Below, piece by piece: positions 1-9,065 of a DNA stretch of 64,000 nucleotides (positions are counted from its first letter, which is position 1; each line of letters opens with the position of its first letter). The notes below the pieces were generated by a model. That model had not been told where the DNA came from. It did not search any database and saw nothing but the letters and a program-made list of their open reading frames with translations. Source of the DNA: Flavihumibacter petaseus NBRC 106054 (GTDB lineage Bacteria > Bacteroidota > Bacteroidia > Chitinophagales > Chitinophagaceae); the NCBI RefSeq assembly GCF_000974785.1, contig NZ_BBWV01000001.1, positions 310,001 to 374,000 of the forward strand, written 5' to 3'. The position numbers were made by a program, and so were the translations under genes.

Positions 1-753
1 GGTAACCGATTTCGGATCCACTTTTTTATCGGCCAGGATGGCTGCAGCAACGGGTGTTGCCTTTACATCATTGGGAACTGCAGTCACCGGCGCGTTGGCA
101 GCTGCGGGTTTAGCTGTACTGCCTGCAGCAACGGGAGCGGCGGCAGCTGCAGCTTTTGCAACCGGTACAGGAATGTCGGTGTCAATGCGCGCAATGGTAT
201 CGCCGATCTTCACTACATCACCTTCTTTATGGAGGATGAACAGTTTGCCGGCTTCTTCGGCGTTCAGTTCAAAAGTTGCTTTCTCACTTTCCAGTTCACA
301 GATTACTTCATCGCGTTGAACGAGGTCTCCTTCATTTTTGGTCCACTTCAGCAAAGTCACTTCTGTAATGGATTCACCAACAACGGGAACTTTTATATCG
401 ATCTTTCCTTTTCCGACAGCCTTGGGCGCTTCTTCCGCTGGTGCGGCAGCCGCAGCTGGTGCAGGTGCAGCAGCCGGAGCGGCAGCCGCTTTGTTTTCAG
501 TAGCACCGGCAGCGGGAGCAGCCGTTTCATCAATAGCCGCTACCACATCACCAATTTTAAGGGTATCCCCTTCATTGGCACGGGTTTGCAATACACCGGC
601 CTGTTCGGCATTCAGTTCAAACGTTGCCTTTTCGCTTTCGAGTTCAGCAATCACTTCATCACGCTGTACATAACTGCCGTTCGGTTTGAGCCACTTGATC
701 AGGGTTACTTCTGTGATGGACTCTCCTACTGTCGGAACTTTTATATCGATCAT
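1..753 (-). CDS. sucB: 2-oxoglutarate dehydrogenase E2 (dihydrolipoyl succinyltransferase), N-terminal part
   Basis: The reading frame runs off the left edge; 251 codons are visible from an ATG at 753. It encodes two lipoyl domains in tandem (about residues 1-75 and 117-192). Each carries the lipoyl-lysine loop ESEKATFEL; the first lysine is residue 42. They are joined by a long Ala/Pro-rich flexible linker. A second Ala-rich linker leads into what looks like the start of the E1/E3-binding domain (ATPVAAAILA). The catalytic domain lies outside the window. E2 moves the succinyl group from E1 to CoA in the TCA cycle. It sits 84 bp downstream of the E1 gene on the same strand, so the two probably form an operon. 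E. coli SucB has one lipoyl domain, so the duplication is notable. A pyruvate dehydrogenase E2 is possible from domain layout alone, but the E1 neighbour argues for OdhB. Confidence 0.9.
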   Translation of the reverse strand, partial: MIDIKVPTVGESITEVTLIKWLKPNGSYVQRDEVIAELESEKATFELNAEQAGVLQTRANEGDTLKIGDVVAAIDETAAPAAGATENKAAAAPAAAPAPAAAAAPAEEAPKAVGKGKIDIKVPVVGESITEVTLLKWTKNEGDLVQRDEVICELESEKATFELNAEEAGKLFILHKEGDVVKIGDTIARIDTDIPVPVAKAAAAAAPVAAGSTAKPAAANAPVTAVPNDVKATPVAAAILADKKVDPKSVT

Positions 754-837
754 GGTGTAAAATTCTTTGTCAACTTCAATAACCGGGGGTCAAAAACGGA
801 CCCGAAGGTAGCAAGAACACATTAATTGTCCGATACC

Positions 838-3582
838 CTAAATGCCAAATGCGGTATCAATGATCTCGGCCTGTTCCTGCGCATGCACTTTCGCATATCC
901 GGTAGCGGTGGAAGCGCTGGGCTGGCGGCTGATTACGCCGAAATTAATGGTCGTCAGGTTCATTTTCAGGTAAGCGGCAGCACCCATGTTGAGGGGTTCT
1001 TCCTGTACCCAGAACCAGGTTGCTTTCTGATACTTGTTGTACAGGGCATCCAGCTGCTTTTGAGGAAGCGGATACAACTGCTCCATGCGGATAATGGCTA
1101 CATCCTGCACATTTTCTTTCTGCTGCCTGGCTGCGAGATCGAAATAGACCTTGCCACTGCAGAAAAGTACTTTCTTCACATGTGCTGCATCCGGATTGGT
1201 GGGATCGTCAATCACTTCCCGGAACCTGCCGGAGATGAACTCCTTTTTATCGGAATAGGTATCGGGCAGGCGGAGATTTGCTTTCGGCGAGAAGTTGATC
1301 ATTGGTTTGCGGAAAGGCCATGCCAGCTGACGGCGCAGTGCGTGGAAGAAGTTTACGGATGTGGTAATGTTCGTCACAACCATATTCATTTCAGCACACA
1401 GCTGCAGGAATCTCTCCAGGCGGGCGGAACTATGCTCCGGTCCCTGTCCCTCATATCCATGCGGCAGCAGCATCACCACACCGTTCATGCGATTCCATTT
1501 CTGCTCACCGGCTGCGATAAACTGATCGATCATAGTCTGCGCGCCGTTACAGAAATCACCGAACTGCGCTTCCCAGAGTACCAATCCATTTGGATTGGCC
1601 ATTGCGTAGCCGTATTCAAATCCCAGCACACCATATTCGCTGAGCAGGGAATTATAGATCCTGAATTTTCCGGCTGCGCCATCAATGCGGCTCAGGCGGT
1701 TGTAGGCTGCATCAGTCACCTCGTCGCGCAATACTGCATGGCGGTGACTGAAGGTGCCCCGGCGTACATCCTGGCCGCTCATGCGCACATCATTTCCGTC
1801 CAGCAGCAGGCTGGCGTAGGCCATGAGTTCTGCAGTAGCCCAGTCGAGTTTCCCCTCTTCCTGGAACAGTTTTACTTTATCCTGCAGAATCTTCTCCACT
1901 TTTTTCAGTGGCTTGAAATCATCCGGCCAGGCCATGATGCTGTTGAACAGCTTCTGGAAATCTGCTTCATTAATTCCCGTTTCAGGAGACTGATCAAAAT
2001 CTTCTTCTGTTGCTCTGCGCAGGCTTCTCCATGCGATTTCCGGCAACTGGTATTTGTAGGGCAGCGGATTCTGCTTGATCTCATCGAGACGCTCCTGCAG
2101 ATCGGCCCAGAATTTCTTTTCCATATCCTGCGCCATCTGGCGGGCATCCGCTTCTCCGTTTTCCAGGAGGTAACTGGTGTACACTTCGCGCGGATTGGCG
2201 TGTTTCTCGATCAGGCCGTACAGTTTGGGCTGGGTGAATTTCGGATCGTCACCTTCGTTATGCCCGTGCTTCCGGTAGCAGACCATGTCGATGAAAATAT
2301 CCGAATTGAATTCCTGGCGGTAGCGGGTAGCCAATTCCACACACTTCACAACAGCTTCCGCATCGTCTCCATTCACATGGAATACAGGTGCCTGCACGGT
2401 AGCAGCCAGGGAAGTACAGTAGTCGGAACTGCGTGCATCTTCAAAGTCTGTCGTGAACCCTATCTGGTTGTTGATGACGAAGTGCATGGTTCCTCCCGTA
2501 TAGTACCCTTCCAGGTTGCTCATCTGGAGCACTTCGTAAACGATACCCTGCCCGGCAACACTGGCGTCACCGTGGATCAGGATGGGAAGTATTTTGTCGT
2601 AATCGCTGGCATACAGCACATCTGCTTTGGCGCGCGCAAATCCCACAACAACAGGATCCACAGCTTCCAGGTGCGAGGGGTTGGGACAAAGTTTGAGGTG
2701 CACGGTTTTACCGTCGTGGGTAGTCACATCGCTGCTGTACCCCATGTGATATTTCACATCACCGCTGCCCATGGTCTGGTCCATCACCTGGGTGCCTTCA
2801 AATTCACTGAAAATATGTTCGTAGGTTTTACCCATCACGTTAGCCAGCACATTGAGGCGGCCGCGGTGAGCCATTCCGATCACCACTTCCTGAACATCCA
2901 TCGAACCGGCTGTATTGATGATGGTATCCAGCGCGGCAATTGTCGTTTCTCCCCCTTCAAGGCTGAAACGTTTCTGGCCGATGTATTTGGTATGAAGGAA
3001 TTTTTCGAAGATGACACCCTGGTTCAGTTTTTCCAGGATGCGGCGTTGCTGATCTACCTTCAGCGGCTGCTGGAATTCCTTTTCCATGGCATTGGTAAGG
3101 AAGTCCACTTTCTTCTGATTGCTGATGTATTTGAATTCTATACCGACATGATTGGCATAGGTATCCTGCAGGTGTTTGAGGATGTCGCGCAATTTAGCCG
3201 TACCAATGCCGATGCGGTTGCCGGCATAGAAAGAGCGGTCGAGGTCTGCTTCGGTGAAACCAAAGAATTCCAGGTCGAGATTTGCGCCTCTGTCCTTACG
3301 GGAACGGATAGGGTTGGTTTTGGCCAGCAGGTGTCCCTTGTTGCGGTATCCCAGGATCAGCCTGTAGGCAGCAATTTCCTTTTTGATATCGATATCAGCA
3401 GGCAGCGCCGTTGCTGCAGGAACAGAATGGCCATTGGTGCCTATTTTGTCTACAGCAAAATCGAAACCTTCAAAAAATCTTCTGAATTCCGGGTCCACAC
3501 TGCCGGGATCTTTTACAAAATCCTGGTACAGAGACTCAATAAATGCCGGGGATGCGCTGGTGATATACGAGAAATCCTTCAT
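838..3582 (-). CDS. sucA: 2-oxoglutarate dehydrogenase E1 component
   Basis: The protein has 914 residues from the ATG at 3582, close to the family's usual length of about 930. This start gives MKDFSYITSASPAFIESLYQDF, the typical N-terminus that docks to E2. An upstream in-frame start would add 13 unlike residues. Family motifs are clear: the thiamine diphosphate region around GDASVAGQGIVYEVLQMS, then NNQIGFTT, then RKHGHNEGDDPKFTQP. The enzyme is thiamine-dependent and decarboxylates 2-oxoglutarate, passing the succinyl group to the lipoyl arm of E2, encoded next. The antisense strand carries a reading frame of about 930 codons with no recognisable domain; I treat it as a by-product of codon use here. 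Confidence 0.96.
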   Translation of the reverse strand: MKDFSYITSASPAFIESLYQDFVKDPGSVDPEFRRFFEGFDFAVDKIGTNGHSVPAATALPADIDIKKEIAAYRLILGYRNKGHLLAKTNPIRSRKDRGANLDLEFFGFTEADLDRSFYAGNRIGIGTAKLRDILKHLQDTYANHVGIEFKYISNQKKVDFLTNAMEKEFQQPLKVDQQRRILEKLNQGVIFEKFLHTKYIGQKRFSLEGGETTIAALDTIINTAGSMDVQEVVIGMAHRGRLNVLANVMGKTYEHIFSEFEGTQVMDQTMGSGDVKYHMGYSSDVTTHDGKTVHLKLCPNPSHLEAVDPVVVGFARAKADVLYASDYDKILPILIHGDASVAGQGIVYEVLQMSNLEGYYTGGTMHFVINNQIGFTTDFEDARSSDYCTSLAATVQAPVFHVNGDDAEAVVKCVELATRYRQEFNSDIFIDMVCYRKHGHNEGDDPKFTQPKLYGLIEKHANPREVYTSYLLENGEADARQMAQDMEKKFWADLQERLDEIKQNPLPYKYQLPEIAWRSLRRATEEDFDQSPETGINEADFQKLFNSIMAWPDDFKPLKKVEKILQDKVKLFQEEGKLDWATAELMAYASLLLDGNDVRMSGQDVRRGTFSHRHAVLRDEVTDAAYNRLSRIDGAAGKFRIYNSLLSEYGVLGFEYGYAMANPNGLVLWEAQFGDFCNGAQTMIDQFIAAGEQKWNRMNGVVMLLPHGYEGQGPEHSSARLERFLQLCAEMNMVVTNITTSVNFFHALRRQLAWPFRKPMINFSPKANLRLPDTYSDKKEFISGRFREVIDDPTNPDAAHVKKVLFCSGKVYFDLAARQQKENVQDVAIIRMEQLYPLPQKQLDALYNKYQKATWFWVQEEPLNMGAAAYLKMNLTTINFGVISRQPSASTATGYAKVHAQEQAEIIDTAFGI

Positions 3583-3648
3583 ATGGATGGCCCTTTTATA
3601 GGTCTGGAATTGGGATAGCAAATATCGGAGAAAGTTGGGAGTTCTGCT

Positions 3649-3688
3649 GTTTAGTGGTTTAGAAGTTTACCAGTTTAGTTGTTTGAAC
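3649..3688 (+). repeat. Array of five 8-bp units GTTTANNN
   Basis: Five consecutive units fit GTTTANNN in perfect 8-bp register: GTTTAGTG, GTTTAGAA, GTTTACCA, GTTTAGTT and the diverged GTTTGAAC. The array lies in the 380-bp gene-free stretch between sucA and rpsT (3583-3962). A mirror copy lies at 3858-3897 in opposite orientation. Function unknown. Confidence 0.75.
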
Positions 3689-3857
3689 TCCTATGTTCGT
3701 GAATACTGGTTATTTTTGGTGGGTTCATGGTTAAATTATGGTTTTGAACGACCCGCTTGCTTCGGAAGAAAATTCTGGTCAGAAACGCGGGGTAGATGGA
3801 AATAATTGTTTTCAGGTATTAAACAGTTCAGATTCAATAGAGTTCAGGCGTATAAAG

Positions 3858-3897
3858 GGCTGAACTACTAAACTTGTAAACTGATAAACTTTTAAAC
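3858..3897 (-). repeat. Inverted partner array of five 8-bp units
   Basis: Read on the minus strand, this stretch gives GTTTAAAA, GTTTATCA, GTTTACAA, GTTTAGTA and the diverged GTTCAGCC. It is again five units of 8 bp, in the opposite orientation to the array at 3649-3688 and 169 bp away. It ends 15 bp upstream of the rpsT -33 element. The rest of this gene-free stretch is AT-rich and holds a short inverted repeat AGTTCAG/CTGAACT (3841-3847 and 3860-3866). Confidence 0.75.
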
Positions 3898-3911
3898 TTC
3901 CTGTACTTTTT

Positions 3912-3943
3912 TTTGTCGCTTTCCCCTCTCCTTCCTACCTTTG
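3912..3943 (+). promoter_or_regulatory. rpsT promoter, Bacteroidota type
   Basis: TTTG at 3912-3915 and TACCTTTG at 3936-3943 are separated by 20 bp. This matches the Bacteroidota primary-sigma consensus TTTG-N19-21-TAnnTTTG. The rpsT start codon lies 19 bp downstream, giving a short leader. Confidence 0.65.
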
Positions 3944-3962
3944 CCGTCCTAAATTTTCAAGA

Positions 3963-4226
3963 ATGGCTAATCATAAGGCAACGAAAAAAGATGTGCGTCA
4001 GGCTGCTAAACGCCGCGACCGGAACCGTTACTACGGTAAAACTACCCGTAACGCTATCCGCGACCTGAAAGCAATCGAAGAGAAAAAAGCCGCTGACGAA
4101 AGCTTGCCGAATGTTCTTTCCATGATTGACAAACTCGCTAAAAGAGGTGTCATTCATAAAAACAAAGCTTCTAACCTGAAGAGCAAGCTCACCCTCCGGA
4201 ACAACCGTCTGGGCGCTACTGCTTAA
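3963..4226 (+). CDS. rpsT: 30S ribosomal protein S20
   Basis: This 87-residue, strongly basic protein starts MANHKATKKDVRQAAKRRDRN, the usual S20 N-terminus. It contains the helical RNA-binding core ending in NKASNLKSKLTLR. S20 binds 16S rRNA early in 30S assembly. The ATG at 3963 follows a clear promoter, and a rho-independent terminator follows at 4253-4278, so the gene is transcribed alone. Length and composition are normal. Confidence 0.96.
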   Translation: MANHKATKKDVRQAAKRRDRNRYYGKTTRNAIRDLKAIEEKKAADESLPNVLSMIDKLAKRGVIHKNKASNLKSKLTLRNNRLGATA

Positions 4227-4252
4227 TTGCTCTTCCCGGAATACAACGTATT

Positions 4253-4278
4253 GGCCCTGTTACCACAGGGCCTTTTTA
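4253..4278 (+). terminator. Rho-independent terminator of rpsT
   Basis: Stem GGCCCTGT/ACAGGGCC (8 perfect pairs) with loop TACC is followed by five T. It starts 26 bp after the rpsT stop codon and lies upstream of the next gene's ATG at 4296. Confidence 0.85.
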
Positions 4279-4295
4279 CATTCAAATCCACTGAT

Positions 4296-6065
4296 ATGCC
4301 GCGCTTCCGCCTGGTTCAATTCGCTCTGCTGCCTGTCTTTCTGTTTTGTTCCGGGCTTCCCGGATTTGGCCAGTCCGCAGGCAGGCCCCGGCAATTGCCA
4401 CCCACGCCATTCGAACAATCCAATGGCCGGCAAACTGCCACCTATGCCCAGGTAATCGCCTATTATGAGCTGTTGGACAAAGCATCCACCCGCCTGACAC
4501 TTAAGAAAGCCGGACCTACAGACAGTGGATTTCCGCTGCATATTGCTCTCTACAGCAACGATGGTACCGCTGACCCGGCCCTGTGGCACCGCAAGGGAAA
4601 ACTGGTCATCCTGATCAATAACGGCATTCATCCCGGCGAACCGGATGGCGTGGATGCTACGATGGCCCTGCTCCGCGACCTGGTTGCCGGCAGGATCACG
4701 CTACCCGACAACCTTGCCCTCGCTATTATTCCCCTGTACAATATCGGTGGCGCCCTGAACCGTTCGCCTTATTTCAGGGTGGATCAGAACGGTCCCGATG
4801 CCTTTGGCTCCAGGGGAAGCTCTGCCTATTATGACCTGAACCGCGACTTTATCAAATCCGACTCCCGGGAAGCAAGGAGTTTTACGGAGATCTTCCACTG
4901 GGTGGATCCGGAGGTCTTTGTTGACAACCATGTGAGCAATGGCGCTGATTACCAGCACGTAATGACGCTGATCTGCTCCCAGCACGATAAACTCGGCGGC
5001 GCGATGGGCCGGTTTATGAAAAACAGTTTCGAACCGGGCATGTACCGGACCATGAAAGAAAGGGGGTATGATCTGATCCCCTATGTCAACAACTTTGAAG
5101 ACACACCGGTATCCGGCTGGCCCGAATTCCTGGAGGGTCCCCGTTTCAGTACCGGCTATGCCAGCCTTTGGCACAGCTTTGCGTTCATGCCTGAGACCCA
5201 TATGCTGAAACCTTACCCCCAAAGGGTAAAGGCGAGTTATGATCTCATGCGGTCTTTTATTGATTTCTCTTCCCGTAACCACGACAGCATCCTGGAGACC
5301 CGGAGCCAGGATATCCGGGAAAGCCTCAATGCTGCCCGGTTCCCGCTGCAATGGACGCTGGATAAGTCACAGTACAGCGAACTGCTTTTCCGTGGTTTCG
5401 AGGCTGGCTATAAAGCCAGTGAGGTAAGCGGACTGAGCCGCCTGTACTACGACCGGAACAAGCCATTCGAGAAAATGGTAAAATTTTATAATACTTATAA
5501 TTCGAGCCTTTTTGTCCAAAAACCCAGGGCATATGTGTTGCCCCAGGGGTGGTGGAAGGTTGCTGAACGTCTCCAGTTGAATAAAGTGGTCATGAAACAG
5601 CTTAAAAATGACACGACGATCAAAGTGGAGTATTATCAGTTGCTGGGTTACAAATCCAATCCGCGGCCATTCGAAGGCCATCATCTGAACACGATTGATT
5701 CGATGAAAACGGAATCGCAGGAAATGCATTTCCGCAAAGGAGACTGGTGGATTCCCATGAATCAGCCGGCAAACCGGTTTATTGCAGAAGTACTTGAACC
5801 GCAGGCAATGGATTCCTATTTCACCTGGAACTTTTTTGATCCGATCCTGAACCAGAAAGAAGGTTACAGCGCCTATATGTTTGAAGATACCGCTGCTGCT
5901 TACCTGAAATCCAATGCAGCATTACAGGTGCTACTGCAGGAAAAGCGCAACAGCGATACGGCCTTTGCAAAAAGCGCCTCGCGGCAATTGGATTTTGTTT
6001 TCAAAAACTCACCCTGGTATGAGCCGGACCACAACCGGTACCCGGTTTTCCGCGTGATGCAATAA
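4296..6065 (+). CDS. Secreted M14-family zinc carboxypeptidase
   Basis: The protein has 589 residues from the ATG at 4296. This start opens a signal peptide (MPRFRLVQFALLPVFLFCSG). A frame extending upstream to 4227 would run through the rpsT terminator, so I reject it. The peptidase_M14 core shows the zinc ligands of the HxxE motif (NNGIHPGEPDGVDA), the DLNRDF segment, a downstream histidine in DNHVSNGADYQH, and the late PETHMLKPYPQR segment. M14 enzymes remove C-terminal residues from peptides or cleave murein-type peptides; the substrate here cannot be read from sequence. The C-terminal 200 residues (including SYFTWNFFDPILNQKEGYSAY) resemble the tail common in Bacteroidota members. It is probably periplasmic or outer-membrane facing. 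Confidence 0.85.
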   Translation: MPRFRLVQFALLPVFLFCSGLPGFGQSAGRPRQLPPTPFEQSNGRQTATYAQVIAYYELLDKASTRLTLKKAGPTDSGFPLHIALYSNDGTADPALWHRKGKLVILINNGIHPGEPDGVDATMALLRDLVAGRITLPDNLALAIIPLYNIGGALNRSPYFRVDQNGPDAFGSRGSSAYYDLNRDFIKSDSREARSFTEIFHWVDPEVFVDNHVSNGADYQHVMTLICSQHDKLGGAMGRFMKNSFEPGMYRTMKERGYDLIPYVNNFEDTPVSGWPEFLEGPRFSTGYASLWHSFAFMPETHMLKPYPQRVKASYDLMRSFIDFSSRNHDSILETRSQDIRESLNAARFPLQWTLDKSQYSELLFRGFEAGYKASEVSGLSRLYYDRNKPFEKMVKFYNTYNSSLFVQKPRAYVLPQGWWKVAERLQLNKVVMKQLKNDTTIKVEYYQLLGYKSNPRPFEGHHLNTIDSMKTESQEMHFRKGDWWIPMNQPANRFIAEVLEPQAMDSYFTWNFFDPILNQKEGYSAYMFEDTAAAYLKSNAALQVLLQEKRNSDTAFAKSASRQLDFVFKNSPWYEPDHNRYPVFRVMQ

Positions 6066-6137
6066 CGAGATTAAATCTGTATTATAAGGGGTTAGAGGCT
6101 GCGAAAAGGACTAGCTTTGCAGTAATTGCTTGCAGCC

Positions 6138-6743
6138 ATGAAACACAGCTTTACGGGATGTGTTGCAGTTATCTGCTGCGCACTCTCGCTCAACACACAC
6201 GCACAGTTTTCCACGCTGGAAAAAGTCACCTCCCTTACATCACTGGAATGGCATGAAAACTCACCTGTATCTGTAAACGATGGGAAATTCCGCTATGGCA
6301 TACCTGATGGGGAATGGAGGGGATATTACCCGAATGGACAAACGAAGTTTATCCGCAGTTACAGCGCCGACAAATACCAGCGCATCAAACAGGAAATGCG
6401 GAAAGACAGCCGGCAGATCTTTACACCGCTGGCCCAGGCAGCCAAAGAAGATCAGCGCGTCTTTTACACCGTCACCTCCGGTAACAACCGCCTGCTCAAT
6501 CATGGCCTGTACATGAACTTTTACCCCAGTGGCCTGGTGAAAGATTCAGGCTACTATGTGAACGGGCTCCGGGAAGACTACTGGATAGAGTTTACGGATA
6601 ATGGCAGTTTCCGTACAGCCGGACGCTACCTGCATGGCAGGAAAGCAGGCGTCTGGACGCTGCATGCTGCCGACGGAAAACTGCTGGTCCTTACCCGGTA
6701 TTCCCGGAAAGGAAAAGTGCTCTCCCAGAAAAAATATTCGTGA
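6138..6743 (+). CDS. Secreted MORN-repeat-like (YwqK-type) protein
   Basis: The protein has 201 residues from the ATG at 6138 and begins with a signal peptide ending near THAQF. It contains several degenerate YPNGQ/GxYxNGxxxGxW-type segments (GEWRGYYPNGQTKF, MNFYPSGLVKDSGYYVNGLREDYW, GRYLHGRKAGVW). These resemble the MORN-like repeats of the YwqK antitoxin family. A -7-like element TAGCTTTG lies at 6112-6119, 18 bp before the start. No toxin gene is adjacent, so the family label should not be read as a toxin-antitoxin function. It ends head-to-head with the next gene: the two stop codons abut with no spacing. Confidence 0.6.
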   Translation: MKHSFTGCVAVICCALSLNTHAQFSTLEKVTSLTSLEWHENSPVSVNDGKFRYGIPDGEWRGYYPNGQTKFIRSYSADKYQRIKQEMRKDSRQIFTPLAQAAKEDQRVFYTVTSGNNRLLNHGLYMNFYPSGLVKDSGYYVNGLREDYWIEFTDNGSFRTAGRYLHGRKAGVWTLHAADGKLLVLTRYSRKGKVLSQKKYS

Positions 6744-7463
6744 TCAGTCGATCTTGCGAAGGTTCCCGCTCCCTTTGATGTCGGTGCGGATGGCAGGATT
6801 GCCGCGGTAACTTACGTCTCCGCTACCCTTGATATCGATCTCCAGTTCTTTTGAAGCATTTACGGATGCGTTGCCGCTACCCCTGATATCTACCGAAACC
6901 TTTTCTGCTTCCAGGTTTTCGGCCACCAGGTTGCCGCTGCCGGTGGTAGACAATTCCGTATGGTTTGACTGTCCGCTCAGCGTGATATTGCCACTGCCCA
7001 TTGATTCCGCTTTTAATTCCGGTACTGTGACCTGGATATTGATGTCGCCACTGCCCCGGGTGCTGACTTCCAGGGAGCCGTCGCCTCTCAGCATGCCTGA
7101 CCCGCTGATATTGCCCGATCCGTTGGACTGGATCCCCTTATAGCCGGGAGCAATCACGGTGATCCGGATATCTTTGGTCGGCTGCAGGTTAAACCCTTTC
7201 CGGGTGCGGATCACCAGTACGCCCCCTTCGGTATCGGTTTCAATATGTTCCGCAATATTCTCCTCTGCTTCAATACGTACTTCATGGTTGGCGCCAGACT
7301 GGAGTACCACATCAAAGGAGCCACGCTGTTCCACCCTGCTGAACGCAGCCGGCTGACGGTTCTGGGTGACAACATGGCCATCCCCCTTCACTCTTTTTCC
7401 AAAATCCAGTACACAGGCATTCAGGGAAACAAGCAGTACAGCTGCCAGCAGGTAAGTTCTCAT
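6744..7463 (-). CDS. Head-GIN domain (DUF2807) lipoprotein
   Basis: The protein has 239 residues from the ATG at 7463. The N-terminus is a lipoprotein-type signal with cysteine in SLNAC. The rest is a repetitive beta-helix with many GSGN/GSGD turns (NGSGNISGSG, STRGSGDINIQ, SMGSGNITLSG, DIKGSGDVSYRG), diagnostic of the DUF2807 head-GIN fold common in Bacteroidota. Its molecular role is not established. A longer frame beginning at 7493 would lose the signal peptide at the N-terminus, so I chose the internal ATG. It is transcribed divergently from guaA, whose -7 element (7499-7506) lies only 36 bp from this start. Confidence 0.8.
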   Translation of the reverse strand: MRTYLLAAVLLVSLNACVLDFGKRVKGDGHVVTQNRQPAAFSRVEQRGSFDVVLQSGANHEVRIEAEENIAEHIETDTEGGVLVIRTRKGFNLQPTKDIRITVIAPGYKGIQSNGSGNISGSGMLRGDGSLEVSTRGSGDINIQVTVPELKAESMGSGNITLSGQSNHTELSTTGSGNLVAENLEAEKVSVDIRGSGNASVNASKELEIDIKGSGDVSYRGNPAIRTDIKGSGNLRKID

Positions 7464-7513
7464 ATGAATAGTTAAGTGTTTCTTGACGAACAAAATTCTA
7501 CCTTTGCGCGACC

Positions 7514-9049
7514 ATGACAGAAAAAATCCTCATTTTAGATTTTGGCTCCCAATATACGCAATTGATCGCCAGGGCTGTGCGTGAGGCGAATGTATATTGT
7601 GAGATTCTTCCCTATTATCAGTCATTTCAATATGAGCCCGGATTAAAAGGCATCATCCTTTCCGGCTCGCCTTTTTCGGTAAATGATCCGAAGGCGCCGG
7701 ACGTCGACATCCGTGCGATGATCGCCAAAGTTCCGGTACTGGGCGTTTGTTATGGGGCACAGCTGACTGCCAAACAATTTGGCGGCCGCGTGGAAAAAAG
7801 TGAGAAACGGGAATACGGCAGGGCGATCATCCAGCTCAAGAAAGAAGATCCGATCCTGCATGGCATGACCAACAGTTCACAGGTCTGGATGAGTCACGGA
7901 GACTCCATCAAAGAGTTGCCCAATGGCTTTGAATTGCTGGCAGATACGGAATCCATCCCGGTCGCTGCTTTCAAAAAAACACCTGGTGACGGCGTATTGT
8001 ACGCCGTGCAGTTTCACCCTGAAGTATATCATTCCATAGAAGGAAAAAAACTACTCAAAAACTTCCTCGTCGATATTTGTGGTTGCAGCCAGGACTGGAC
8101 GCCAGCACATTTCGTGACCGATACCGTTGCTGCCCTTAAAAAGCAGATCGGCGACCGCAAAGTAATCATGGCACTGAGCGGTGGCGTTGACAGCACGGTA
8201 GCGGCAACATTGATCTCCCGCGCTATCGGTGATAATCTTTACGGCATTTTTGTAGACAATGGGGTACTGCGGAAAGGAGAATTTGAGCAGGTACTGAAAA
8301 CCTACAAAGACAACCTGCACCTCAATGTAAAAGGTGTAGATGCAAAAGATGCTTTCTACCGTGAACTGGAAGGCAAAACCGATCCTGAAGCAAAACGGAA
8401 AGTGATCGGCAGGATGTTTATTGAAATATTCCAGGAAGAGGCCCATAAGATCAGCGGCATTGAAATGCTGGGCCAGGGAACCATCTACCCCGATGTAATT
8501 GAAAGTGTTTCTGTTCACGGTCCCTCACAAACGATCAAATCGCACCACAACGTGGGCGGGTTACCGGATACGATGAAAATGTCGCTGGTGGAACCACTTC
8601 GTTTTCTGTTCAAAGATGAAGTGCGGCGTGTTGGCCGCGAACTGGGCATCCCCGATGAACTGCTTGACCGCCATCCCTTCCCCGGGCCAGGTCTGGCCAT
8701 CCGGATCCTCGGAGAAATTACCCCGGAAAAAGTGGCCCTTCTCCAGGAAGCAGATGCCCGTTATATCAACGGTCTGAAGGAACACAATCTTTATAAAACC
8801 GTATGGCAGGCCGGTGCAATCCTCCTGCCGGTGAAAAGTGTGGGCGTGATGGGTGATGAAAGAACCTATGAATTTACCGTAGCCCTGCGTGCCGTTACCT
8901 CGGTAGATGGCATGACAGCGGACTGGGCACATCTTCCCTACGATTTTTTGGCATATATTTCGAATGATATCATCAACAATGTCAGAGGAATCAACCGGGT
9001 AGTGTATGATATAAGCAGTAAGCCTCCGGCAACGATTGAATGGGAATAA
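7514..9049 (+). CDS. guaA: GMP synthase (glutamine-hydrolysing)
   Basis: The protein has 511 residues, full length. The N-terminal class I glutamine amidotransferase has its nucleophile Cys79 in GVCYGAQ and the His/Glu pair in QFHPEVYHS. The ATP-pyrophosphatase domain follows with the PP-loop SGGVDS near residue 221. The C-terminal dimerisation domain ends with the conserved [10 protein letters not shown]. It converts XMP to GMP with ATP and glutamine. A -7 element TACCTTTG (7499-7506) lies 7 bp before the ATG, so the leader is nearly absent; no matching TTTG is visible upstream. Confidence 0.97.
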   Translation: MTEKILILDFGSQYTQLIARAVREANVYCEILPYYQSFQYEPGLKGIILSGSPFSVNDPKAPDVDIRAMIAKVPVLGVCYGAQLTAKQFGGRVEKSEKREYGRAIIQLKKEDPILHGMTNSSQVWMSHGDSIKELPNGFELLADTESIPVAAFKKTPGDGVLYAVQFHPEVYHSIEGKKLLKNFLVDICGCSQDWTPAHFVTDTVAALKKQIGDRKVIMALSGGVDSTVAATLISRAIGDNLYGIFVDNGVLRKGEFEQVLKTYKDNLHLNVKGVDAKDAFYRELEGKTDPEAKRKVIGRMFIEIFQEEAHKISGIEMLGQGTIYPDVIESVSVHGPSQTIKSHHNVGGLPDTMKMSLVEPLRFLFKDEVRRVGRELGIPDELLDRHPFPGPGLAIRILGEITPEKVALLQEADARYINGLKEHNLYKTVWQAGAILLPVKSVGVMGDERTYEFTVALRAVTSVDGMTADWAHLPYDFLAYISNDIINNVRGINRVVYDISSKPPATIEWE

Positions 9050-9065
9050 AGCACAAACACAGCCG

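Noticed and set aside
229-825. A 198-codon frame on the plus strand over the E2 gene
   Set aside because: It is a shadow of the lipoyl-domain gene on the minus strand; its repetitive look comes from the duplicated domains.
826-3618. A 930-codon open frame antisense to sucA
   Set aside because: No domain or sensible composition is visible, while the other strand encodes a full SucA with all motifs. The frame is a by-product of codon bias.
6138-6743. A toxin-antitoxin pair
   Set aside because: The protein resembles the YwqK antitoxin family only through MORN-like repeats, has a signal peptide, and has no toxin partner.
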